Source: Dugong dugon (Eukaryota; Chordata; Mammalia; Sirenia; Dugongidae). Taken from it: DNA of 64,000 nucleotides. Positions 22,689 to 32,154 of the stretch are shown in pieces. The notes beneath the pieces were generated by a model, which did not search any database, was not told the origin of the DNA, and worked only from the letters and a program-made list of their open reading frames with translations. The stretch is from assembly GCA_030035585.1 (NCBI GenBank), contig CM057477.1, positions 57,703,447 through 57,767,446 of the forward strand, given 5' to 3'. Within the stretch, counting starts at the first letter, position 1. The number at the start of each line of letters is the position of its first letter. The translations under genes were made by a program, and so were the position numbers.

Positions 22689-23218
22689 TGTCTTAGGCTG
22701 GGTTCTCTAGAGAACAAAACTAGCAAAATGTATGAATAGAGAGAGAGAGAGACTTATATTAAGGAAATGGTTCACACAGTTGTAAAGGCTGGAATGTCCC
22801 AAGTCCATGGGTCAGGCTGGAGGCTTCTCCTGACTCACATAGCTGCAGGGGCTAACCCAAGATCGTTAGGTCAGACAGCAAGCCTCTGGTTCACAGGCTG
22901 TGGAGACCAACGAATCCCAGTATCAGCAGACAAGGCAGCAGGCAACTTGCTCGCTCAAGTCCCAAGAACTAGAGGTTAGGCAGGAGCCAGCTTCAGGATC
23001 CAAAGCAAACAAAAGCCCATGAGCCTTGCCAGAAAGTCCACCTATATTGGATGCAGGCCACACCTCCAAGGAAACTGCCTTTCAACTGATTGGCTACTTA
23101 CAGCAGATCCCATCATGGAGGTGATTACATCATTATATGACTGCCATACCACATCATAACTACCAAAACACTGAGAATCATGGCCTAGCCAAGCTGACAC
23201 ACAACCTTAGTGATAACA
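22689..23218 (-). mobile_element. Solo ERVL-type LTR inside the RTE
   Basis: Inverted LTR of the same family as 7655-8254. It starts tgtcttaggctgggttctct and ends 'acacaaccttagtgataaca'. It is flanked by cttgg (22684-22688) and tttgg (23219-23223), a 5-bp duplication with one mismatch. A (GA)n run lies at 22740-22752. Solo, no internal sequence. Confidence 0.9.
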
Positions 23219-23232
23219 TTTGGTAAAGTAGA

Positions 23233-23400
23233 ACCCCCCCCCCGCCCGCCCCCAAAAATCAAACCCTTTGCCATCGAGTCAATTCCTATTCATAGCGACC
23301 CTATAGAACAGAGTAGAACTGCCCCATAGGGTTTTCAAGGAGCAGCAGGTGGATTTGAACTGCCGATCCTTTGGTTTACAGCCAAACATTTAACCACTGT
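23233..23400 (-). mobile_element. AfroSINE with internal ~44-bp deletion
   Basis: Reverse copy inserted in the RTE tail. 'ggttttcaaggagcagcagg' shows the deletion. A C-rich tract (23235-23256) lies at the tail end where A/T would be expected. Confidence 0.88.
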
Positions 23401-23549
23401 GAGAAGACTATTAATGAGATGGACTGACACTATGGCTACAGCAGTGGGCTCAGACTTTGCAACGATTGTGAGGATAGTGCAGGACCAGGCAGTGTTTCAT
23501 TCTGTTGTATTCTGATAGCTATGAGTCAGAACTGATTTGATATATCATC

Positions 23550-24160
23550 TGTCTTAGGCTGGGTTCTCTAGAGAAGCAAAACCAGTAAAGTGTATAAATA
23601 TATGTAGACAGAGATTTACCTCAAGGAAACAGCTCACACGATTGTAGAGGCTAGAATGTCCCAAGTCCGTGGATCAGGGTAGAGGCCTCTCCCAATTCAC
23701 ACAGCCACAGAAGCTGGCGAGCCCAAGATCAGCAGGTCAGAGAGCAGGGCTCCCGCTCACAGGCTGTGAAGATCGACAAATTCCAACATCAGCAGGCAAG
23801 ACCACAAGGTTTCTCCTGATTCTCCTAGCTGCAGGGACTGCTGAACCCAAGATCGGCAGGTCAGAGAGCAGGGCTCCGCTCACAGGCTGTGAAGATCAAC
23901 GAATCTCAAGTTTGGCAGATAAGCTGACAGCTCAGGTTCCAAGAACCAGAGGTGAGATGACAAGAGGCAGCCGCAGAATCCAGATCCAGAGTGAGCAAAA
24001 AGCCAGAACGTCTGCTTATATTCAGATGCAGTCCACATCCCCAAGGAAACTCCCTTTCATCTGATTGGCTACTCACAGCAAATTCAATCATGGGAGTGGT
24101 CACATATAAACACTAAGAATCACAGCCCAGCCAAGTTGACACACAATCTTAACCATCACA
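23550..24160 (-). mobile_element. Second solo ERVL-type LTR inside the same RTE
   Basis: It starts tgtcttaggctgggttctct and ends 'cacaatcttaaccatcaca'. It is flanked by tcatc (23545-23549) and tcacc (24161-24165), a 5-bp duplication with one mismatch. The LTR contains a partial internal repetition: the module 'gatcrgcaggtcagagagca' plus 'gggctcccgctcacaggctg' occurs at 23730-23770 and again at 23853-23893. The 131-aa frame at 23669-24064 lies in this LTR and is not a gene. Confidence 0.9.
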
Positions 24161-24178
24161 TCACCTAACAACAGCAAC

Positions 24179-24615
24179 ATGGGTGTTTGTTGTATGTTTG
24201 TTCCAGGCACTCATCAAGATCTGATAGGAAAAGTCAAGCTTACCAAATCAATCAAGTTTCTATGATGTTTCATCTCTTCAGATTTGCAGAATAACTTGGT
24301 AAGTCTGCTTTTCAAGTTGCATGTCTTGAGCAAACGAGTATGATTACTTGTGTCTTAACCCATTAGGCTCTTTATCAGAAAAATGCCAGTCTCCTGTGAG
24401 GAGGCAGCTTTTTCTTCCAAAACATAAAAACTGTTTAAGGGAAAATATTCCTTTGGTGCCTGACAAGGGTAGGGAAAGTCTAAATCGTGCCCCCATTCCC
24501 CTTAACCCAGTCTTGCCCTCTAGCTGGGTCACCTCATAGGATCTTGCTGAGGGATACACCACAACAGTTCAGACAAAGAACTGCAACAAAAGAGGTGACT
24601 TTTTTTTTTCCTTTT
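24179..24615. other. Unique non-coding stretch
   Basis: Nothing recognised; open frames on both strands at 24344-24562 are mirror chance frames. Confidence 0.5.
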
Positions 24616-24768
24616 CTTTTTTTATTGTGATGAAATATATATAACAAAGAATTTGCCATTTCAGTCATTTTTACATGTAAATTCAGTAATATGAACTATG
24701 TTCCCCATGGTGGGTAACTATCACCACCATTCATTCCCATTTTTTTCATCACCCTTAACAGAAACTCA
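24616..24768 (-). mobile_element. Old L1 (L1M) 3' fragment, left half
   Basis: 'tttattgtgatgaaatatat' then 'ataacaaagaatttgccatt' and 'aactatcaccaccattcatt' is the antisense 3' region of an old L1. It ends in ttaacagaaactca (24755-24768). The same 14 bases recur at 26980-26993, after which the L1 continues. The intervening 2.2 kb is inserted. Confidence 0.78.
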
Positions 24769-25047
24769 GAGTCCCTGGGTGATGGAAATGGTTTAAAAAA
24801 AAAAAAAAAATTTTTTTTTTTTTGTCCCAATGAGATTGGCAAATACAAAGAGATCCTTGACAAGGATGTAGACCTATGGGAACTCTCAATTTTTGATAGT
24901 GGGAGGGTGAATTGTAAGATGACTTTTGAATAGCATGTGCTGTGGAGTCCCTGAGTGGTGCAAACGGTTAACATGCTTGGCTACTACCTGAAAGGTTGGA
25001 GGTTTGAGCCTATCCAGAGGCACCTCATAAGAAAGTCCTGGCACTCT
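24769..25047 (+). mobile_element. SINE heads and L1M piece in a nested cluster
   Basis: Right after the duplicated target comes an AfroSINE2-type head (gagtccctgggtgatggaaa), a run of about 16 A and 13 T (24795-24823), a short old-L1-like sense piece ('atgagattggcaaatacaaa', to about 24940), then a second AfroSINE2-type head (24943-25047). The matching SINE tail lies at 26879-26979. The exact order of events is not resolved. Confidence 0.6.
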
Positions 25048-25134
25048 AAACCTATTGCTGTCCAGTCAATTCCAACTCAGTGACCCTATCGGACAGAGTA
25101 GAACTGCCCCGTAGGGTTTCTAAGGCTGTAATCT
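25048..25134 (-). mobile_element. AfroSINE, left part (right part 26748-26878)
   Basis: Reverse AfroSINE from 'aaacctattgctgtccagtc' to 'aaggctgtaatct', interrupted by an L1. It resumes at 26748 with 'gtttccaaggctgtaatctc' and reaches the inverted head near 26875. The repeated stretch at 25116-25134 and 26748-26766 is the L1's 19-bp duplication. Confidence 0.9.
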
Positions 25135-26168
25135 TGTTTTGTTTTGTTTTCTTAAATTATGTTTTAGGTGAAAGTTTACAGCCCAATTTAGCTTTTCTTT
25201 CAAAAATTTATACACAAATTGTTTTGTGACATTGGGTGCAATCCCTGCAATGTTTCTGCGCTCTTCCCCTTTTCCTTTCCACCCTGGGTTCTCCATGTCC
25301 ATTCATCCAGTTTTCCTGTCCCTTCCTGCCTTCTCATCTTTGCTTTGGGGCCAGTATTGCCCATTTGGTTTGGTATACTTGATTGAACTAAGAAGCGTGT
25401 TCCTCACATGCCTTATTGTTTGTTTTATAGGCCTGTCTAATCTTTGGCTGAAAGGTGGACTTCGGGACTGGCTTCAGTCTGAGTTAGCAGAGTGTCCAGG
25501 GGCTATATTCTCAGGCGTTCCTCCAGTCTCTGTCAGACCAGTAAATCTGGTCTTCTTTTTTTTTTTTTTTTTTGCGAATTAGAATTTTGTTCTGCATTTT
25601 TCTCCTGCTCTGTCTGAGACCCTCTATTGTGATCCCTGTCAGAGTGGTCAGTGGTGGTAGTCAGGCACCATCTAGTTCTGGGCTCAGGCTGGTGGAAGCT
25701 GTGGTTCATGTGGTCCATTAGACCTTTGGACTACTATTTTCCATGTGCCTTTGGCTTTCTTCATTCTTCTTTGCTCCTAATGTGATGGGACCAATAGATG
25801 TATTTTAGATGGTTTCTCACAAGCTTTTAAGACCCCAGACACTACTCACCAACGTAGGATGTAGAACATTTTCTTTCTGAGATAAGTTATGTCAATTGGC
25901 CTAGATGTCCTCTGAGACCATGGTCCCCAGCCCTCAGCCCCAGTAACTTGGTCCCTCAAGAAGTTTGGATGGGTCTAGGAAGCTTCTATGATTTTGCCTT
26001 GGTCAAGTTGTGCTGACTTCCCATATTTTGTGTGTTTTCTTTCTCTTTACCAAAGTTAACCTTTCTACTGTCTAGTTAGTGATTTCCCCTCCCCATTCTT
26101 CCCCTCCCTCATAACCATGAAAGAGTGTTTTGTTTTTTTTTTCTGTGTGTAAACCTTTTCTTGGGTTT

Positions 26169-26426
26169 TTATAATAGTGGTCTCATACAATATTTGTCCT
26201 TTTGTGATTGATTTATTTCACTCAGCATAATGCCCTCCAGATTCATCCATGCTGTGAGATGTTTCACGGATTCATCATTGTTCTTTGTTATTTCGTAGTA
26301 TTCCATTGTGTGTATGTACCATAATTTGTTTATCCGTTCATCTGTTGATGGGCACTTAGGTTGTTTCCATCTTTTTGCTATTATGAAAATGCTGCAATGA
26401 ACATGGGTGCGTGTATGTCTATTCAT
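26169..26426 (-). pseudogene. L1 ORF2 C-terminal remnant
   Basis: The frame contains IIAKRWKQPKCPSTDERINK, then WYIHTMEYYEITKNND and MLSEINQSQKDKYC. These are hallmarks of the C-terminal region of L1 ORF2p, the endonuclease-reverse transcriptase. Only about the last 85 residues of a roughly 1,275-aa protein remain and no catalytic domain is included. Confidence 0.9.
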
Positions 26427-26626
26427 GTGACGGCTCTTATTTCTCTAGGATATATTCCTAAAGTTGGATTGTTTTATCATATGGTATTTTTATTTCTAGC
26501 TTCTTAAGGAGGTGTCATATTGTTTTCTATAGTGGTCATACCATTTTACATTCCCACCAACAGTGCGTAAGAGTTCCAGTCTCCCTGAAACCTCTCTAAC
26601 ATTTGTTATTTTCTGGTTGTTGTTGG

Positions 26627-26686
<60 letters not shown>
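26627..26686 (+). repeat. Poly(T) and (GT)n microsatellite
   Basis: A run of about 19 T followed by about 20 GT units. Likely length-polymorphic; it generates artificial His-Thr repeat frames on the minus strand. Confidence 0.97.
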
Positions 26687-26687
<1 letters not shown>

Positions 26688-26747
26688 GTTGTTGCTGTTG
26701 TTTTTATTACTACCAGTAATGTTGGGGTGAGATAGTATCTCACTGTA

Positions 26748-26979
26748 GTTTCCAAGGCTGTAATCTCTACGGGAGCAGACTGCCTCATCTTTCTCCCACA
26801 AAGTGGCTGGTATTTTCTAACCACCAACCTTTCAGTTAGCAGCTGAGCACTTTAATCACTGTTCCTTGCCCGGGGCTCTGCTTTCAATGAATCAGCCACT
26901 GAAAACCTTATGGAGGGCAGTTCTACTCTGACACACATGGGGTCTCCACTAGTCAGAGTCCACTCAAAGGAAACGGTTT
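26748..26979 (-). mobile_element. AfroSINE right part, then SINE tail
   Basis: 26748-26878 is the rest of the AfroSINE (full-length form: gctgtaatctctacgggagc). 26879-26979 is the plus-strand end of an AfroSINE2-type SINE (ttctactctgacacacatgg, then tcaaaggaaacgg). Its outer edge meets the copy of ttaacagaaactca at 26980-26993. Confidence 0.85.
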
Positions 26980-26993
26980 TTAACAGAAACTCA

Positions 26994-27140
26994 AAACCCT
27001 TTAAGCAATGATTCCCAATTTCTCCCTCCTTTCTGCCCCTGGTAGCCACTAGTAAACTTTGCTCCCTATGCATTTGCCTATTCTGGATATATAAGTCAGA
27101 CACCAAAGGGCAAACATTGTATGCTCCCACTTATATGCGA
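26994..27140 (-). mobile_element. Old L1 (L1M) 3' fragment, right half
   Basis: 'ggtagccactagtaaacttt' then 'gcatttgcctattctggata' and 'aaacattgtatgctcccact' continues the L1M sequence left at 24768. Before the nested insertions the two halves were one piece of about 300 bp. Confidence 0.75.
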
Positions 27141-28079
27141 TATCCAAGGAGGCAACTTTTAAGCATCACCCTGATCCTGCTGCAACCTTGAAAGGGTCCT
27201 TCCATCAGAGGAGAAATCAGCACTTAAGGCCCAGCTGAGTTTCTCCATGACAAAAAGTACTCGAATGTGCTGCCCCAGTAGCGTACTCTGACCCTGGGGA
27301 GCTGCCTATATTCATTAATAGCAGTTCCTGAATCTTGCCAGTTAATATAAGACACTCTCCAGGGACATGCTCCATCACTCTTTATTTGGCTTCAAGGATC
27401 TTGATTGCAACCCGGAGCCTCAGAATCTAAGGGGCGGGGGCGGGGGTGGTGGTGGGGGTAGGGAGGAGAGAGAGAGTTCCAGCAGAGAAGGAGGACAGGA
27501 CAAGGTGGGAGTTAAAGAGAGGAAATGGATGGACTGACTGAGGTGAGGTAGACGGATGTCCAGAGCGAGATGCAGACACAAAGAAAGAGATAAAGAGACA
27601 GAACTACAAGGCAGAGATAAAACAGGGCGAGGGAAAGAACAAGTGTAGAAGGACGTTCCTTCAAAGCAAAGCTCCTTATTCTCTTTGCGGACATGTTCGT
27701 TATACGTTTCCAGTAACCCTGCTGTGGCTTGCCTCATAATCTGAGGACTGAAAATTGTTATTTCCTGAAGGACCACTGAGTGGAATGGGGGCCTGGGTGA
27801 GGCCGGCAGATGAGCTGAAAGGGTGGGATGCTGCTTTTTGGTCTGGAGAATGAGTTCCAGGAAGGAGGGCTATTATCCAAGGAGAAAGATGTCTGTCCCT
27901 TCTTCATGATGGTTGTGCTCATTGTGAGCTGACACCAAAGAAGAACTGTCTGATGAAATGTTTGTGGGAAATAATTTGAGAGTAATGGAGAGAAAATAAA
28001 GGCTTAGATCCATATTATCTTGCCTATGTTTGCTTATTGTCTTGTTTTCACCTATTTCCCTTGTTCTCCTTCTTCCTCC
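27141..28079. other. Unique stretch with a G-quadruplex motif
   Basis: It includes the G-rich tract at 27431-27463 and a purine-rich stretch to about 27640. The proline- and leucine-rich frames on the minus strand (27420-27776) are products of this skew, not a gene. Confidence 0.55.
27431..27463 (+). other. Predicted G-quadruplex
   Basis: Five G-runs (4, 5, 5, 5 and 3 G) separated by loops of 1-7 bases (c, c, tggtggt, ta) fit the G3+N1-7 pattern with room to spare. There is no CpG island or obvious promoter next to it. Confidence 0.75.
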
Positions 28080-28620
28080 ATTTTTTGCACAGAAAAAAAA
28101 AGTATATATATATAAGGGCTCATCACATTTCTAGCAAAAAAAAAAAAAAGAGTAGTTTCCATAATGTATTATTACATCAGGAAGATTTTAACTTAGTGTT
28201 ATAAATCTTTTTTGTTCACCAAATATGCTGTCAATTTGAAGAACAACTGTTGGGTTCTTTATACTTTATCGTGTGTGAGCTTAATTAATCACAATGGAAT
28301 CCTATTCAAACTATTTTCCAACCCGAAAGGCAATTGTTTCCTATAGCACGATGCTTCCTCCTAACTAAGATGGCACTAAACCGGAGGAAACATTAAAACC
28401 CTGATGTGCATCATAATGAACTCCATGCAAAGTAGTTATATTAATGTAATGGAGTTGAGATCTTAATTGCACTCGTGTTTATATTTGCAACCTCCTTTTT
28501 TAAAGCCTTTTTATTTTACTAAATGATGTGAGAGACAAGGTAGGAGAGGTTACATGGCCTGCTAAATAGAGATGAGTTTCACCACCCTAAAGGAGGAGAA
28601 ATGAATCTGGGAGGGAAGGC
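28080..28620. promoter_or_regulatory. Candidate conserved non-coding element
   Basis: Repeat-free sequence after two A-rich runs. It has dense homeodomain-type motifs (gcttaattaatcacaatgg at about 28279; ttaatgtaatgg at 28441), an octamer-like catgcaaag (28425) and no open frame. Base composition and motif density resemble developmental enhancers, but only a cross-species alignment could show conservation. Confidence 0.25.
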
Positions 28621-29135
28621 TGGCTAATTTAATTTCATAAAGTAGATTTTATTCTCAGCTGATAATGGCGAAAATTGCTCTGTGAAAGCAATCTTTCCAG
28701 AGCCAGAAAATGTTCCCTGGGTACTTAAAGAGAAGCATGTCCAAGAGCCCTTTTTGTTCTTCCCTATGACAACCATTAGCTGCCACTGAAAAACCTTTTC
28801 CAGCTTGAGTGCTGAATCCTGTACAAAGCAGTTTATGCAGATGCATCCTCTGGCCTCTGATTGAAAGAGCTGATACATGGTAAAATAACTCCTGGCAGAA
28901 TTTAGGATGGGAGACATTGCACAATAGGATTGAGAGGGAAAATCCCATATATGGCCTCATATAAAGTAGGTATTCAATTAGAATTATTGCCTGATGAATG
29001 AATGAATGAATGAAAGAAACTGTCAGGGCTTTTAGTCAGAGACTAGAAACTCTCTTTCCTGACCCTGTTCACCTGACACAGATCAAGAGGAAATATTCTT
29101 ACATTTCTTAATTAAAACTTATTAATGTAGACCCT
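28621..29135. other. Unique stretch ending in (TGAA)n
   Basis: No gene recognised. 28950-29015, with (TGAA)n, looks like an old LINE/SINE tail. Confidence 0.45.
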
Positions 29136-29490
29136 AAGGGCATTGGTGGTTCAGTGATAGAATTATTGCTTCCCATTCGGGAGACCCTGGTTCGATTCCA
29201 GCCAATTTACCTCATGCACAGCCACCACTCATCTGTCACTGGAGACTTACTTGTGTGTTGCTATGATGATGAACAGGTTTCATCAGAGCTTCCAGACTAA
29301 GAAGGACTAAGAAGAAAAGCATGGCGATCTACTTCCAGAAATCAGCCAGTGAAAATTCTGTGGATCACAATGGTCCAATCAGCAAACGATCTTTGGGCTG
29401 GTACAGGACTGGGCAGCCTTTCACTCCATTGTGCATGGGGATGCCAGGAGTCAGGGGCTGCCGACTTGATAGCAGCTAGTAAAAACAATG
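29136..29490 (+). mobile_element. SINE with well-preserved tRNA-Gly-like head
   Basis: The first about 72 bases (29138-29209) read as a tRNA-Gly-like sequence: gcattggtggttcagtgata (A box) and ggttcgattccagcc (B box). The SINE body follows directly (gtgttgctatgatgatgaac; agactaagaaggactaagaa), then an RTE-like 3' part (gctggtacaggactgggcag). It is probably a pol III-transcribed retroposon relic, not a tRNA gene. Confidence 0.92.
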
Positions 29491-30229
29491 TAGATACTGG
29501 GCAAATATCACACTCCTTTCCCATAATTCAGCCAAGAATCATCCTGCCATGTGATGGCTATTTAATCAGAGGGAGAGGATGGTGTTGTTTCCAAGACACG
29601 ATGTGAAGCTCCATTTGGCAGGAGTTTGGCGTGCTTGAGAGTGGAGAGAACAGAAAGACAGAGGGTGAGGAATGAGAAGTAGGTTATAATCATATTTGTG
29701 AAGACCCAGAATGACAAAATACCAAGTTCAGAGATTTGTCCTAGGCAGTGAGACACAAGCAGCAGCTTCAAAGCAAGGCAGCTACATGGTCCACTTACCT
29801 TTTTTGAAAGAAGTCTATTTGGATTGGAATGAAGAGACACCGATGAGGAAGACTAGAGTTAAGGGTTCAAGGTCAGTGAGAATGTTGAGGGCAATGATTA
29901 GGAGAAGACAGATAAATGGATATGCCTGGGCTAGAAAGGCAGCTACTATTAGTCATTGTCAATCAAGTTATTTATTGTTAACTGATTGGGCATACCACCA
30001 GGAATGATGGTGCATAGCTTGGGAGATGGAGGACATAACAGTAGTCATCAAAGTTTAGACTACAAGAGGAAGAGGACACTGAGCAGGGATGGAGGATGGT
30101 TTAAGTGTGAGATGCTTAAAAGACATCCAGGTGAGTGGTAGATAGCTAAACATATAGATCTGAGTTTGGGCAAGGCATCAAGGCAATGGAATTAGATTTG
30201 ACATCTTCTAACATATACCAAACTGCCAT
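29491..30229. repeat. Unique and ancient repeat-like sequence
   Basis: 30030-30180 ('gagatgcttaaaagacatcc' then 'aggtgagtggtagatagcta') follows a widespread old mammalian repeat pattern of unassigned family. A related piece may be 39776-39880. No gene is seen. Confidence 0.4.
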
Positions 30230-30394
30230 TTGTTGTGGAGTCAATTCTGACTCATGGAAAATCCATATATATCACAGTAGAACTATGCTCCATAAGGTTT
30301 TCAGTGGCCAATTTTTCAGAAGTAGATCTCCAAACCTTTTTTCAAAGGCACCTCTGAGTGGAATTGAACTTCCAACCTTTTGATTGACTGCTAA
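30230..30394 (-). mobile_element. AfroSINE2-type SINE, left arm of an inverted pair
   Basis: Reverse copy from 'ccatttgttgtggagtcaat' to the inverted head 'tgctaaccttagca'. It meets a forward copy head to head at about 30395. Confidence 0.85.
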
Positions 30395-30582
30395 CCTTAG
30401 CACTTGGCTGCTAACCAAAAGGTTGGAGATTCAGGTTCTCCCAGAGGCACGTTAGAAGAAAGGCTTAGTGATCTACTTCTGAAAAATGAGCCATTGAAAA
30501 CTCTATGGAGCATAGTTCTACTCTGACATACACGGAGTCACCATGAGTTGTAATAAACTCCACGGAAACGGGTTTCCAGCAT
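30395..30582 (+). mobile_element. AfroSINE2-type SINE, right arm of an inverted pair
   Basis: Forward copy from 'cttggctgctaaccaaaagg' to the tail 'caccatgagttgtaataaac' and 'cacggaaacgggt'. Together with the left arm it forms an imperfect palindrome of about 350 bp. Confidence 0.88.
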
Positions 30583-30735
30583 ATAGACAGTACCTAAAGC
30601 TAGAAGAAGATCAGATCACACGGGACATGATCATGCATAGCAAGTACAGAAGAAAATATGGAGCCCTGAAATCGAAGGTTGTTTTAAATTTTATCAAGGG
30701 AATAATTCTACCTCCTTTTCTGGGGGTTTTAAATA

Positions 30736-30932
30736 ACTCACTGCCATTGAGTCGATTTTGACTCATAGCAACCCTATAGGACAGAGTAGAACTGCCCCAT
30801 AATGTTTCCAAGCCTGTAATCTTTACAGAAGTAGACAGCCACATCTTTCTCCCATGGAGCAGCTTGTGGGTTGGAACTGCCAACCTTTCGGTTAGCAGCC
30901 GAGCGCTTTAACCACTGTGCAACCAGGGCTCC
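30736..30932 (-). mobile_element. AfroSINE, full-length form
   Basis: Reverse copy with complete middle segment and a well-kept head (ggttagcagccgagcgcttt). The flanks 'gggttttaaataa' and 'gggattttaaaaa' are an approximate duplication. Confidence 0.9.
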
Positions 30933-31764
30933 AGGGATTTTAAAAATAGTCTAGGTTTTTACTTTCCTATGGTAGTATGGGGCAACCATTCTTGCAGGCA
31001 GAATTCTCAGCCAGGTAATCTCTCAAATGACTTCAAGCAGTTCTCCCAAGGAGAGCACTAAGCTCATTAGGAGAGCAGTCAGACATCTAGACTTCTTAAG
31101 TTTTGTTGAAAAAGTACCCTACAATAACATTAGCAGGAGGCTACCTTTCAGGGCTTGAGAAAGAACACACAATGTCCCCCAGGGGGCCAATGTCATGTTT
31201 GGAAGAGGCTGCAGAGGTAGGGAACTGGGCTGCGTTCCAGTCTAAAGTGGTGTCTTAAGGCTGTTTAAAATGCATTAGAAGCTATGAGCATAGCTTTGAA
31301 AAACAAAAACCAGAAGAGTGTTGGGTAGTCAAGAAGGAGAGGTGAGGAGCTATGTGGCTGTCCAGAATGTATAAACAGAAAGATGGGAACTGCCAGCTAG
31401 AGTTAGGTGTAGGTAATTGACACCAGGGGTCAGAATACTGCAGTGTTTTAAGAATCAAGAGAACAAAGAGACTGAGGCAGAAAGGAGAAGGATAGGGAAG
31501 AGAAAAGACCTTGAGAAGGAAGAAAACAGATGGCAGGGGAGAAAGCAGCCAAGAGGAGCCAAAATTGCTGGTCTGAGAGTGAGGGTAGGGTTCAAAGTCA
31601 CTAAAATAGCCAAAGACAAAGACAAGCAAGTTACCGCAGACTGTTCAGAGAGAAGACGTAAGGGCAGACAGGATTTCTTAGGGTCAAGGGTAGAGATAGA
31701 ATAGTTAAATAAAAAGTAAAGGCTAGTGCTGAGCCAAGACCATTTTGATTTGATTCAACGAACT
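30933..31764. other. Unique purine-rich stretch
   Basis: No element recognised. Overlapping frames on both strands (31282-31629 and 31417-31704) reflect purine skew and show no domain. Confidence 0.5.
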
Positions 31765-31990
31765 TGAAGTCAGAAGACCTGCGTTCAAATACAAGCTTTG
31801 ACATTTACTGTGAGATGATAAGCAAGCCCCTTCATTTATTTGGGTTTCTGTTTTCTCCTTTGTCAAATGGGAATAACAACACCTACCCTTCTAGGCTGTT
31901 TGAAAATTCAATGAGATAATAGATATGAAAGGACTGGCCAGACATATTGTAAGTACTAAATAAATAGTTTTATGAATGAACAAATGAATA
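31765..31990 (+). mobile_element. MIR SINE
   Basis: 'tcagaagacctgcgttcaaa' then 'cttcatttatttgggtttct', 'ttgtcaaatgggaataacaa' and 'gtaagtactaaataaatag' follow the MIR layout from the B-box side to the 3' end. Confidence 0.82.
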
Positions 31991-32154
31991 AAGACCAGAT
32001 TGTAAAGGACTTTGCTGGTTTCAGTTGAAATTGAAGTAAAAGCTTAAAAGGCCGACCAGAGCCCTAAAGAGGAAAGAGATGACAAGTCTTTACATTTAAG
32101 GATAGAAAGAGACCTAGAGGGGGGTGGACATCCACAGAGAGTGCCGAAACCTGC

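Larger units (their letters stand above)
20904..24178 (+). mobile_element. RTE (BovB-like) LINE, sense part, interrupted
   Basis: Sense RTE sequence runs 20904-22688, resumes briefly at 23219-23232 and 23401-23549, and ends with the tail 'cctaacaacagcaacatgg' at about 24164-24182. It is broken by LTRs at 22689-23218 and 23550-24160 and by an AfroSINE at 23233-23400. The reading frame is destroyed by stops, frameshifts and a poly(A) run near 22559-22571. RTE LINEs encode an endonuclease-reverse transcriptase in a single ORF. Here only fragments are readable, so the copy is dead. Confidence 0.9.
25135..26747 (-). mobile_element. 5'-truncated L1 with 19-bp TSD
   Basis: Antisense L1 holding the 3' UTR (25135 to about 26165) and the end of ORF2. 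It sits inside the AfroSINE and is bounded by gtttctaaggctgtaatct and its copy (25116-25134, 26748-26766; one mismatch). The A-tail (T-rich on this strand: gttttgttttgttttc) starts at 25135. A T run and a (GT)n microsatellite at 26627-26686 lie within the ORF2 part near its 5' end. Confidence 0.92.

Noticed and set aside
23669..24064. 131-aa plus-strand frame
   Set aside because: It lies entirely within the solo LTR, and its repeated peptide motif is due to the LTR's internal duplication.
26496..26827. His-Thr repeat proteins on the minus strand
   Set aside because: They are translations of the (GT)n microsatellite flanked by L1 and SINE sequence.
27420..27776. 118-aa minus-strand proline/leucine/serine-rich frame
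   Set aside because: It is generated by the G-rich and purine-rich tract; low complexity without domain.
29138..29209. Possible tRNA-Gly gene
   Set aside because: The tRNA-like part is diverged and continues without terminator into a SINE body seen in at least three other places in the window.
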